From positions 1-23,402 of IMG/VR virus record IMGVR_UViG_3300046387_000098: DNA of 23,402 nt; one strand, 5' to 3'. The position numbers were made by a program, and so were the translations under genes. Each line of letters opens with the position of its first letter. Position 1 is the first letter of the stretch. Shown in pieces: positions 11,466 through 18,374 of the stretch. The notes beneath the pieces are model-generated. The model searched no databases. It had not been told where the DNA came from and saw only the letters and a list, made by a program, of their open reading frames with translations. Source of the DNA: a virus.

Positions 11466-13182
11466 ATGAGGTACCTGCCGTGAACGGATCTACCGGAGTT
11501 AAGCCACCAGTGACCATTGCATTTGCACCACCTATATTGTTAGTGGTTGATTGGGGAGCGATAACATTAGTACTACCACCACCCGCACTAGACTGCGCTG
11601 ACTGATATGCGGTTTGACCAGCAGATATTGCATTTCCTGTCGTCTTTCCTACTCCACGTGCACCTTTACTCGGGGAACCCCCAGACGCCGGCAGGCTCGG
11701 AGAACTTCCGGATGCCTTTATCGTGCCACCAGTATCAGCCACGAGTTTTGTCATTTCAGACGATGGCGTTGGTGCATCTCCCATGATAGCTCCTGCGAGC
11801 GCTTCTGCGATTTCCTCACCAAACATTGATCCAAATATACCACCACCAATACCACCGATTGCAGTACCTAGGCCTGGTATTGGTATTAATGCGGTACCCA
11901 TGGCACTTCCCGCAATCGCTCCTAAAGTGGCCCCACCAAGACCACCAAAGACTTTAGCCATCTCTTTAGTCTTCTGTGCACGAGTTAAGTCTTCGTTTAC
12001 TGCGATCATTCCAAGAGTTCCGACTCCCAGTAATTGACCTAGAATGGGAATTCTTTTACCAAGTTTTGCCATACCCCCAAGGATCTTTGCGCCTTTTGGT
12101 CCGATGAATTGTGCGAGTTTTCCTGCCTTCGCAACAGCTTTATTATCACTGCCGGCCATTTGAGATACTCTTTTCTGCGCGGCATCTACTATTTTACTCT
12201 TAGAAGTTGATGTAGAAGCGCCGACTCCCTTTAATGCTTTGTCTGCCGCGTCTGCTTTTATTCGTTTACCACCTTCCATCAAGTTGCCGGCTTTGTCAAT
12301 CTTAAACCCCTTTGCCTTTAGTGCTTCTTTTTGGGCTCCGGTCAACGACTTCGTCGTGCGAGCGTTTCTCTGCATTCTTTCATTACCATCAAGAACTGGC
12401 GGTGTTCTTCCCGTAACAAAATTCTTTGCATTGGACAATCCAGTCCCAACGCTCTTAACGGCATTGCCGAGGACGGAACCCGCACCCCTTACGCCCTTAT
12501 CGAGACTACCCATCATTTTTCTATAGGTGCCGGTCAAGATTGCAGTTGATGTGGCCAGGGCGGGTACCGATTCTTTGAATGATTCGAAATCACCTTCTTG
12601 AATTGCAATAATTCCGTCCAGAGTTTTGCCAAGGATTTCGTTACCCTTCGTATACATGTCTGTGAGTTTCGGAACCTCAATACCGGCTTTATCTACGAGA
12701 CCCTTTACCCCTGTAATAAAATTATTGACGGCCTCTCCCGCCTTTTGTGCATTCTCACCACTAAGAAAAGCACCGACGCCTGCGATACCCAAACCAGCAC
12801 CAATAGCATAACGTCCTAGACCTAAACCAATAGAACCACCACCCGCACCAGCGATTCTATTTTTGGTGTTGTCCATTAGACCACCAAGTCGGCTCTTGCT
12901 CTTAGGGTCCTTGTCCTTTCCGGTTAACTTGGATTCGTTTTCTGCATTCAATGCGTCAGCGGCTGCCTCAACACGCGCCTTTCTCGCTTCTTCTTCGCTT
13001 TTACGTTTTTGTTTTTCGGACTCTTCAAATCTCTCTTGATTGGCTTTTTCAGACGCCGCAAGTTGTTCCGCTAACGACGCGCTCTGGTCAGCCATCCTGT
13101 TAAGGATATCTTCAGTCTTTTTTTCATCATTCTGTTCTTTTAGAGCAGTAATGACATCATCTAACGTCGTTTGTTCGGCCAT
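11464..13182 (-). CDS. Probable tail tape-measure / baseplate hub protein (gp29 counterpart), 572 aa
   Basis: Leftward, start at 13182-13180 with AAGGA seven bases upstream inside the end of gp51. The N-terminal 100 residues are a charged coiled coil (DILNRMADQSASLAEQLAAS, KQKRKSEEEARKARVEAAAD). Then come glycine-rich hydrophobic segments, one near residues 110-145 (GSIGLGLGRYAIGAGLGIAG) and one near 410-465 (GGLGGATLGAIAGSAMGTAL), and a Ser/Thr/Gly-rich tail. Long helices plus membrane-like segments, placement right after the tail-assembly-chaperone pair, and a length close to T4 gp29 (590 residues) favour the tape measure, which sets tail length and enters the host membrane. No direct gp29 sequence motif is recognised; another hub or internal virion protein is possible. 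Confidence 0.55.
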   Translation of the reverse strand: MAEQTTLDDVITALKEQNDEKKTEDILNRMADQSASLAEQLAASEKANQERFEESEKQKRKSEEEARKARVEAAADALNAENESKLTGKDKDPKSKSRLGGLMDNTKNRIAGAGGGSIGLGLGRYAIGAGLGIAGVGAFLSGENAQKAGEAVNNFITGVKGLVDKAGIEVPKLTDMYTKGNEILGKTLDGIIAIQEGDFESFKESVPALATSTAILTGTYRKMMGSLDKGVRGAGSVLGNAVKSVGTGLSNAKNFVTGRTPPVLDGNERMQRNARTTKSLTGAQKEALKAKGFKIDKAGNLMEGGKRIKADAADKALKGVGASTSTSKSKIVDAAQKRVSQMAGSDNKAVAKAGKLAQFIGPKGAKILGGMAKLGKRIPILGQLLGVGTLGMIAVNEDLTRAQKTKEMAKVFGGLGGATLGAIAGSAMGTALIPIPGLGTAIGGIGGGIFGSMFGEEIAEALAGAIMGDAPTPSSEMTKLVADTGGTIKASGSSPSLPASGGSPSKGARGVGKTTGNAISAGQTAYQSAQSSAGGGSTNVIAPQSTTNNIGGANAMVTGGLTPVDPFTAGTS

Positions 13183-13185
13183 TTT

Positions 13186-13341
13186 TTATCCTTGTTGTTT
13201 CGCACGTTCCGTTTTTTCCTCAATGTCGTCTATCAACATTTGGAGGTAAATCTCCCTCTCCCAAGGTATCATATGTTCAACTTCGTCCAGTGAGTAATTG
13301 AAGTTGTTGAGCAGTTGAAAGTTGACTTGATAGTAGTTCAT
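13186..13341 (-). CDS. 51: Baseplate hub assembly protein gp51, probable -1 frameshift extension of gp26
   Basis: 51 residues if started at ATG 13341-13339: MNYYQVNFQLLNNFNYSLDE, then HMIPWEREIYLQMLIDDIEE. The 'ysL.E.e.MmPWErdiY..mL...iEEe' core is that of gp51 in T4-like phages, required for hub assembly. This ATG has no Shine-Dalgarno and lies in a possible hairpin (ACTTGAT 13346-13340 paired with ATCAAGT 13331-13325 on the minus strand). The frame is open further upstream to 13374, running out of the slippery run at the end of gp26 in the -1 frame, so a gp26-gp51 fusion is likely. Its stop (13188-13186) lies just before the tape-measure start. Confidence 0.75.
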   Translation of the reverse strand: MNYYQVNFQLLNNFNYSLDEVEHMIPWEREIYLQMLIDDIEEKTERAKQQG

Positions 13342-13364
13342 CAAGTTATCGTGAGAGAGGTTTA

Positions 13365-13377
13365 CTAAAAAAAATCA
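13365..13377 (-). promoter_or_regulatory. Candidate -1 ribosomal frameshift site
   Basis: Slippery heptamer T-TTT-TTT (minus strand 13374 to 13368) in the gp26 frame, directly followed by TAG. The -1 frame reads on without a stop into gp51. A TGA in the -1 frame at 13377-13375 ends just before the run, so the window of overlap is exactly the slip site. Stop-adjacent slippery sites of this form are known recoding sites. Confidence 0.6.
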
Positions 13378-14072
13378 TCAATACCTTTCAATTCACGAAC
13401 ATTATCGTGACCACAAGACTTGCACTTAAACTCCAAGTCCTGTTTGATTGCGGGGGCTGAATTTACAAAGTCCGCAAGCTTTTCAAACTGTTCGGTTGTC
13501 ATTGAGTCTATAAACTCTAACACCGATTCTCTCGATTCGTCTGAGAGGTCTACCTTTTCTTCTTCGGTCAGAACCGATCCCATACATGCCATTATCAATT
13601 CCAACAACCCTTCTGTTTGTGTTTCGCTGTCTAGAAGCTTTGTGTTGTTCATAAACTCTTCATACGTCGGGTATTTCATCAACAACGAAACATCGTCGGT
13701 TATCTGTAGCACTCCGTCTTTGATTTCACCGTCTATTTGTATCGAGTCCAAGTCTACCTGTACCTCATTTTCAGAGTCACATTCTTCGCACTGTATGATG
13801 AGGTCCGCTTGCTCTCCGACTGACTTGGATCTAATCTTGGTGAAAAGGTAATCCACATCAAAGGTAGTGAGTCTCCCCGATATTGGTTCTTCAACACATG
13901 AGTGTATGGTTCTAATGATCGCTCGAACTATGTCGGATCTTTCTTGTGTTTCATATGCAATCATTAATGCTTTCTGCTCCTTTACTAAGAAAGGACGAAA
14001 GGTTGTCTTTTGTCCAGACGAAGGAACTGTCACCACATAACTAGGTGACACATTCAGTTTTGGTAATGCCAT
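13365..14072 (-). CDS. 26: Baseplate hub assembly chaperone gp26
   Basis: 235 residues, start 14072-14070 with AGGA upstream. The opening MALPKLNVSPSYVVTVPSSG and FRPFLVKEQKALMIAYE are characteristic of the gp26 family (T4 baseplate hub, 208 residues in T4). Two CxxC pairs, CEEC at 95-98 and CKSC at 217-220, may bind zinc. The last codons, GAT-GAT-TTT-TTT-TAG, contain a run of eight T. That run forms a T-TTT-TTT slippery heptamer (13374-13368) one codon before the stop. A -1 slip continues into LVNLSHDNL and then gp51. In T4, gp26 and gp51 act in central hub assembly. Confidence 0.85.
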   Translation of the reverse strand: MALPKLNVSPSYVVTVPSSGQKTTFRPFLVKEQKALMIAYETQERSDIVRAIIRTIHSCVEEPISGRLTTFDVDYLFTKIRSKSVGEQADLIIQCEECDSENEVQVDLDSIQIDGEIKDGVLQITDDVSLLMKYPTYEEFMNNTKLLDSETQTEGLLELIMACMGSVLTEEEKVDLSDESRESVLEFIDSMTTEQFEKLADFVNSAPAIKQDLEFKCKSCGHDNVRELKGIDDFF

Positions 14073-14088
14073 AATGTATCCTAATAAT

Positions 14089-14733
14089 TTAAATAATTCC
14101 GCCTAGATTGATACCTATCTTGGAATCAATCAGGTCTGCAAGTTTACTTCTCGCGTCTTTCTTCACCACCCATTTGGTGTATGCAAAGTTCACTTGAAGT
14201 TCTACGATCCCCCCTTGACTGGTCAGACTGATCGCGTTTTGCGTTATGGGAAACGCATCTTCTAAGGTCACGCTGTATATAGAGCTGCCCAATAGATCAA
14301 AGTTGATGTCTAGTATACCCAGATCAAACCCGAAACGAGCCTGTGGTTTTGACAGTTGATGAATTGTGATGTCTTTCGCAAAACCACCGCTACCGTCCTT
14401 TCCTTTTTTCCATTGTATGTTCCCGTTTTCTTCGTTGACCATCTGGGACATCCACTCATCAAAGTACTTCCTTGGACCATAGTCATTGGTCATGTAGAAC
14501 GTCATGTTAAGGTCAGACATCGCGAAACCGTTTACAACCTTCTCAGTGTGTACCCCAATGGACCTATCTAAGGTCAATATCTGTTTACCAGGCATGTCCA
14601 CATCCTTACATAGGATGTTCATAGTGTCTCCTCTCATACCCGCAAATGGGGGCAACTCTACCGCGAAGTGATGAGAGAATGCCAAACCATTCTTGAGACT
14701 CACCTTTGATTTTAGTTCTTCTATACCTGCCAT
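14089..14733 (-). CDS. gp19/gp54-fold tail tube or tube-initiator protein
   Basis: 214 residues, start 14733. The start MAGIEELKSKVSLKNGLAFS followed by HHFAVELPPF, the segment ILCKDVDMPGKQI, and the helix-strand stretch DLNMTFYMTNDYGPRKYFDE fit the T4 tail-tube fold (gp19, 163 residues; gp54, 320 residues). The gene lies with hub genes and not beside a sheath gene, so the baseplate tube initiator gp54 is more likely than the major tube gp19. It is between the two reference lengths. In T4, gp54 with gp48 caps the baseplate and nucleates tube polymerisation. The fold call is firmer than the gp54 call. Confidence 0.65.
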   Translation of the reverse strand: MAGIEELKSKVSLKNGLAFSHHFAVELPPFAGMRGDTMNILCKDVDMPGKQILTLDRSIGVHTEKVVNGFAMSDLNMTFYMTNDYGPRKYFDEWMSQMVNEENGNIQWKKGKDGSGGFAKDITIHQLSKPQARFGFDLGILDINFDLLGSSIYSVTLEDAFPITQNAISLTSQGGIVELQVNFAYTKWVVKKDARSKLADLIDSKIGINLGGII

Positions 14734-14736
14734 ACG

Positions 14737-15336
14737 TTAGTCGCCTATCATACTTTTCGAGTCGGAGTACACCTTTTGGTTACTCGCGTATCGGAAATCT
14801 GCTGTCGGTAGAAATGTCGCGATCTCCCACTCAGGGGCGGGAACCATCGCGAATCTACCGTCAACGTGTTTGTTCAAATAGTGTTTAAAACACGGTCTGA
14901 AGTGCTTAAGTTTTGCGGTTCTGGTCAAGAGTTGATACGACATCTTGAAGCGGGTCGACTTGTCAAACTTGGTATTATTAGTGATGTCCATCAACGCGTC
15001 CAACATCTTTGCACGTAGTATTGGAGGTAGGTAGTGTAGGTTTAATCCATAGAACCCATCTTTTGCAGGGCCTACCACAACTACTAATGGAAACGCATCG
15101 TAATACGGCAGTTTCTTTCGGTCGTTCTTAAACTTAGGATCGTAGAAGAACATATACATGTTGCCCACGACCTCTTGCCCAGTCTTCTTGAGTGGATCCT
15201 CATCCATCAACTCTTCACGTTTAACACTGCGAATGTTTTTGATTTTGTTTTGAAACCATCTGCGGGATTCCTTGGTACGGGGTGTAATACCCGCACGGAA
15301 CGCCTGCAACTCTAAGTTCTGGAATATTTTAGACAT
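14737..15336 (-). CDS. Conserved T4-like assembly protein (possibly DNA end protector gp2)
   Basis: 199 residues, start 15336, with AAGGG four bases upstream and a late promoter about 30 bases upstream. Conserved-looking motifs are RTKESRRWFQNKI, NMYMFFYDPKF, LPYYDAFPLVVVV, FYGLNLHYLPPILRAKMLDA and FKMSYQLLTRTAKLKHFRPC. I recognise this as a family shared by T4-like marine phages, encoded near gp4. In T4 the genes 2 and 4 are adjacent, which suggests the DNA end protector gp2, but I cannot confirm that identity. It is basic and probably in or on the virion. Confidence 0.6.
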   Translation of the reverse strand: MSKIFQNLELQAFRAGITPRTKESRRWFQNKIKNIRSVKREELMDEDPLKKTGQEVVGNMYMFFYDPKFKNDRKKLPYYDAFPLVVVVGPAKDGFYGLNLHYLPPILRAKMLDALMDITNNTKFDKSTRFKMSYQLLTRTAKLKHFRPCFKHYLNKHVDGRFAMVPAPEWEIATFLPTADFRYASNQKVYSDSKSMIGD

Positions 15337-15364
15337 AAGACCCTTGTCCTAAAACCTTTCTCTC

Positions 15365-15372
15365 TATTTATA
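15365..15372 (-). promoter_or_regulatory. Leftward late promoter TATAAATA within gp4 stop
   Basis: Exact TATAAATA on the minus strand; the embedded TAA (15370-15368) is the stop codon of gp4. Expected start near 15359, 22 bases before the ATG of the next gene. Confidence 0.8.
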
Positions 15373-15886
15373 CACGTTTTTTGCGTTTCTTGAACGCAGG
15401 CATCTTTTTGAGTGGTTTCTTGGACTTGACGCGTTGCGCAGCCTTGGGCATGATACCCTTTGTGGTGAGTTCTTTCTCTGTCCATATCTCAAACTGATAT
15501 CCACGGTCCTTTGCATACTCGACCGCAGCCTTCCACTTGGATTGGTTCTTGATGTAGGTGAGACCCTCAGTCATGAGTGTCTGTCGAGACTTGCCCTGTT
15601 TTTTCTCTGGTCTCTTGGTCTCTTTGGCAGGTTTGACCTCAACCAACACCACACGACCCGACTTGTACTTGATCACAAAGTCCACGTAGTATCGGTGGGG
15701 TTTCTTGTCGGTCTCGCAGATATAGGGTATGACCAACTCCTCAGAAACCCACTGGACCACGTCTGAGTTCTTGTCGCACCACATCATCACATACTTCTCC
15801 CACCCTGAACGGTAGACGATTTCGTTCACGTCGCCTGCATACTTTTGTGGTTTGGTGGGTTTATACTTCCCTTTATACGTTTTCAT
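15368..15886 (-). CDS. 4: Head completion protein gp4 (PD-(D/E)xK nuclease-like)
   Basis: 172 residues. The match to T4 gp4 (150 residues) is strong: YKGKYKPTKPQKYAGDVNEI, VYRSGWEKYVMMWCDKN, WVSEELVIPYICETDKKPHR, YYVDFVIKYKSGRVVLVEVK, and NQSKWKAAVEYAKDRGYQFE. Within these, Glu30, Asp69, Glu83 and Lys85 form the PD-(D/E)xK-type catalytic pattern, as in TnsA-like endonucleases. gp4 acts after DNA packaging so that the tail can join the head. The C terminus is an added Lys/Arg-rich tail. The start overlaps the methyltransferase stop by 14 bases. Confidence 0.88.
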   Translation of the reverse strand: MKTYKGKYKPTKPQKYAGDVNEIVYRSGWEKYVMMWCDKNSDVVQWVSEELVIPYICETDKKPHRYYVDFVIKYKSGRVVLVEVKPAKETKRPEKKQGKSRQTLMTEGLTYIKNQSKWKAAVEYAKDRGYQFEIWTEKELTTKGIMPKAAQRVKSKKPLKKMPAFKKRKKRV

Positions 15887-16457
15887 AACGTCTCAGTAGG
15901 ACCATACAGTTGAGGCGGTCAGTGGAAGGGTAGTAGAACTCTCGCACCTTGCGGTATGGGAAGTCGTCTCGATCCAGTTGGTTGTCGATGACCGCCTTGG
16001 GGTATAGGTCTCCCATACATCGGACGTAGTCGTCCACCAACATCCACTCGACACCCGACTCAGCGCATAGGTCCATGTCCTGAACCATTCCCTTGGGTGT
16101 ATGGTCCCCATCAATGAAAATCATATCATAACCAGATACGTCGTCAGGTATCAACTGGTGTGAGTCGCATAGGGTGAACTGGAATCGATCCTTAAACTGA
16201 TCCTTGATCTTCCCAGCATTGACCTCTGTGTGTGGGTAGTGTCCAATATCTGTGGAGTGCACTCTTACACGACGATTGACGGATAGGAACGTGTACGCAC
16301 TGTGACCAAAGTTGAACCCAATCTCGAAGACGGTATTTGCCTGCGTCATAGATAATATACTCGCAAACGCCAGACACGTCTTATTATCAGGCAGAACGTG
16401 ACCCTCAATGGTGTCCCATCCCTCAGTCAGGAATTTAGTGTCGTCTACTAGGTTCAT
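15873..16457 (-). CDS. SAM-dependent methyltransferase-like protein
   Basis: 194 residues, start 16457 with no clear Shine-Dalgarno. It has a class I Rossmann pattern: the nucleotide loop NTVFEIGFNFGHSAYTFL near residue 42, an acidic second strand (VRVHSTDIG), and IFIDGDHTPKGMVQDMDLCA near residue 114, like the Methyltransf_24 family. No DNA-methyltransferase (N/D)PPY motif is present, so a small-molecule, sugar or protein target is more likely than DNA bases. First gene of the leftward late operon, overlapping gp4 by 14 bases. Confidence 0.7.
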   Translation of the reverse strand: MNLVDDTKFLTEGWDTIEGHVLPDNKTCLAFASILSMTQANTVFEIGFNFGHSAYTFLSVNRRVRVHSTDIGHYPHTEVNAGKIKDQFKDRFQFTLCDSHQLIPDDVSGYDMIFIDGDHTPKGMVQDMDLCAESGVEWMLVDDYVRCMGDLYPKAVIDNQLDRDDFPYRKVREFYYPSTDRLNCMVLLRRYENV

Positions 16458-16467
16458 CGATTTCGTG

Positions 16468-16475
16468 TATAAATA
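16468..16475 (+). promoter_or_regulatory. Rightward late promoter TATAAATA for the baseplate operon
   Basis: Exact TATAAATA; expected start near 16481, ahead of the gp48-like ATG at 16507. Confidence 0.85.
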
Positions 16476-16484
16476 GTGTAACGA

Positions 16485-16492
16485 TATTTATA
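16485..16492 (-). promoter_or_regulatory. Leftward late promoter TATAAATA for the gp4 operon
   Basis: Exact TATAAATA on the minus strand; expected start near 16479, ahead of the methyltransferase start at 16457. It lies in the initially transcribed region of the rightward promoter at 16468. Confidence 0.85.
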
Positions 16493-16506
16493 GACGCGAG
16501 ATTATC

Positions 16507-17655
16507 ATGTCAGACGATCCAAATGTAGTAGTAAGCAGTCGCCTCGTAAAGAAGGGTGAAAGTGAAGGTACTGGTACTCAAAATCCTTTAGGTGATGTGA
16601 CAGTATCAACGGATGATGCTGTTGTAAAAGAAATGTCTGAAGCCGAGATCGCAAAGGCTAAGGAAGACGCTCTTAAAGTACCATCACCACCGGGCCCTCT
16701 AAAGTATCCCTATCATAGGGAGGGTCGATATCCGGCATGTATAAAATTTAGTATAAAAGAGGTTCATGGTGCCGCAATCGAAGGTGTTCCCGATATATTG
16801 ACGGGTCTGAAAGAAAAGTTCGATCTATTCGTTTCCGCCGCGGGAGGTGATGCAGAAAAGATTGCCGCTGCAGAAAAGGCAGCAGAGGCTGGTCAAGCAA
16901 AAAGAGATGCAAATGGTGATGGTGACGCACCAGTGTCCTCATATGAAAGAACTGACGTTACTTCAGGGATCAAGATATACCTACCCCAAGGGTTTTCTAC
17001 AGGGGACGCATTACAGTATTCCAATGCTGACCTTGGTATGACAGGTGCGGCAGCACTTAATGCATTTAATAACGGCGGTGGATTCGGTGAAGCGATCGGT
17101 GAGATGTTCAAAACCGGATTCGGTTCTTTAACTGACGCATCGGGTAATGGTAAAGACCTCGCACAGCTTACGATTGCACGTAACGCTAAAGGTATTTTAG
17201 GAAAACTAATGCCTGACGAATTGCAATTACCTCTCCAATTATCCTCGGCAGTAACTGTCAACCCTAATACTCGCGCTATGTTTAAGGGTGTAGGTTTACG
17301 CACATTCCAGTTTCAGTTCAAATTTCTACCCGTCTCCGAACGTGAGGCACAAGAGGTGGAGGAGATCATCAAACGTTTTCGACTACACGCATACCCAGAA
17401 TCTATTCAGGCAGGGGCTATATCAGCAGGTTACAAATACCCACACATGTTTGACATAACTCTGACTGCAAACGGTCAACCGATCGGAACCAAAATCAAAA
17501 CATGTGTGTTGGAGTCTATTACTACCAGCTACAATGCGAGTTCTATGGCTTGGCATAAGGGTCCAGAAAAGTCTTATGCATCTGAGTATGACTTAACACT
17601 CTCTTTCCGTGAAGAAGTCGCATTGAACGCACAAGACATAAGGGACGGATTCTAA
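16507..17655 (+). CDS. 48: Baseplate tail-tube cap gp48-like protein
   Basis: 382 residues (T4 gp48 has 364). The C-terminal half carries the tube-fold pattern shared by gp48 and gp54: FKGVGLRTFQFQFKFLPVSE, EEIIKRFRLHAYPESIQAG, YPHMFDITLTANGQP and YASEYDLTLSFREEVALNAQ. The N-terminal half is low in recognisable sequence, with an Ala/Glu/Lys stretch (AEKIAAAEKAAEAGQAKRDA) and a Gly/Asn-rich segment. In T4, gp48 sits on the hub and starts the tail tube. First gene of the late operon and coupled to gp53 by TAATG. Confidence 0.7.
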   Translation: MSDDPNVVVSSRLVKKGESEGTGTQNPLGDVTVSTDDAVVKEMSEAEIAKAKEDALKVPSPPGPLKYPYHREGRYPACIKFSIKEVHGAAIEGVPDILTGLKEKFDLFVSAAGGDAEKIAAAEKAAEAGQAKRDANGDGDAPVSSYERTDVTSGIKIYLPQGFSTGDALQYSNADLGMTGAAALNAFNNGGGFGEAIGEMFKTGFGSLTDASGNGKDLAQLTIARNAKGILGKLMPDELQLPLQLSSAVTVNPNTRAMFKGVGLRTFQFQFKFLPVSEREAQEVEEIIKRFRLHAYPESIQAGAISAGYKYPHMFDITLTANGQPIGTKIKTCVLESITTSYNASSMAWHKGPEKSYASEYDLTLSFREEVALNAQDIRDGF

Positions 17656-18374
17656 TGTATTTTAAAAACTTTCCGGTAGAGTTGTATGAGTTCGATGCTG
17701 GATCTGCGGTAACACAGGACCTAACACGATATGTAGAAGTAGTTGATCAGGTACGTCAGAACGCATCGTTCTATCAGGACTACTATATCCAACATGGTGA
17801 ACGCGCAGACCACGTGGCATACAAACTATACAATAACCCTCAATTGCACTGGACTCTGTATCTACTCAATCCGCAGATACGTGAGTCTGGATGGCCATTA
17901 ACGGACCTAGAGGTCCTCTCTAAAGTCAAGAAAGACTACCCACACATCGTACTCAACACGACCTCAGATATCACCGACAAATTTAAAGTCGGTCAGATCG
18001 TCACTGGTCAACGCTCAGGTGCGGGTGGTGTAGTTGTCGATAAGAACGTGGATCTGGGTCAACTCGTTATAGAAACAAACGATACCTTTAAGAACGATGG
18101 TGTTCCAGAGTCTATTATATCCGTGGTGGGTGAACAGATCGAGACGATCGAGGCACAGTCTGCTGTCCCTCAACATCTATCTACGCGTCATTATCTACAA
18201 GACGGTGAGGTTATTACCAATTGGATCGATCTTAAACCAACCCCATCTGAGACTATAGTGACACAGTATGATTTTTATGTCAAGTCCAATAACCAATTGA
18301 AACAGATCTCTGTCATTCGCGCTGATAGTATTCGTCAGGTAGTGGGTGCAGTGATTGACGCGTTGAAAGCATGA
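17655..18374 (+). CDS. 53: Baseplate wedge protein gp53
   Basis: 239 residues (T4 gp53 has 196). The N-terminal MYFKNFPVELYEFD, DLTRYVEVVDQVRQNASFYQ, DYYIQHGERADHVAYKLYNN and PQLHWTLYLLNP are the diagnostic gp53 segments, including the LysM-like 'GerpD.vA.klY.np.LHWtl' block. gp53 joins neighbouring wedges in the baseplate. A beta-rich C-terminal insert around residues 95-150 (TDKFKVGQIVTGQRSGAGGV) accounts for the extra length. The start overlaps the gp48-like stop, and the end overlaps the hub gene by ATGA. Confidence 0.88.
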   Translation: MYFKNFPVELYEFDAGSAVTQDLTRYVEVVDQVRQNASFYQDYYIQHGERADHVAYKLYNNPQLHWTLYLLNPQIRESGWPLTDLEVLSKVKKDYPHIVLNTTSDITDKFKVGQIVTGQRSGAGGVVVDKNVDLGQLVIETNDTFKNDGVPESIISVVGEQIETIEAQSAVPQHLSTRHYLQDGEVITNWIDLKPTPSETIVTQYDFYVKSNNQLKQISVIRADSIRQVVGAVIDALKA

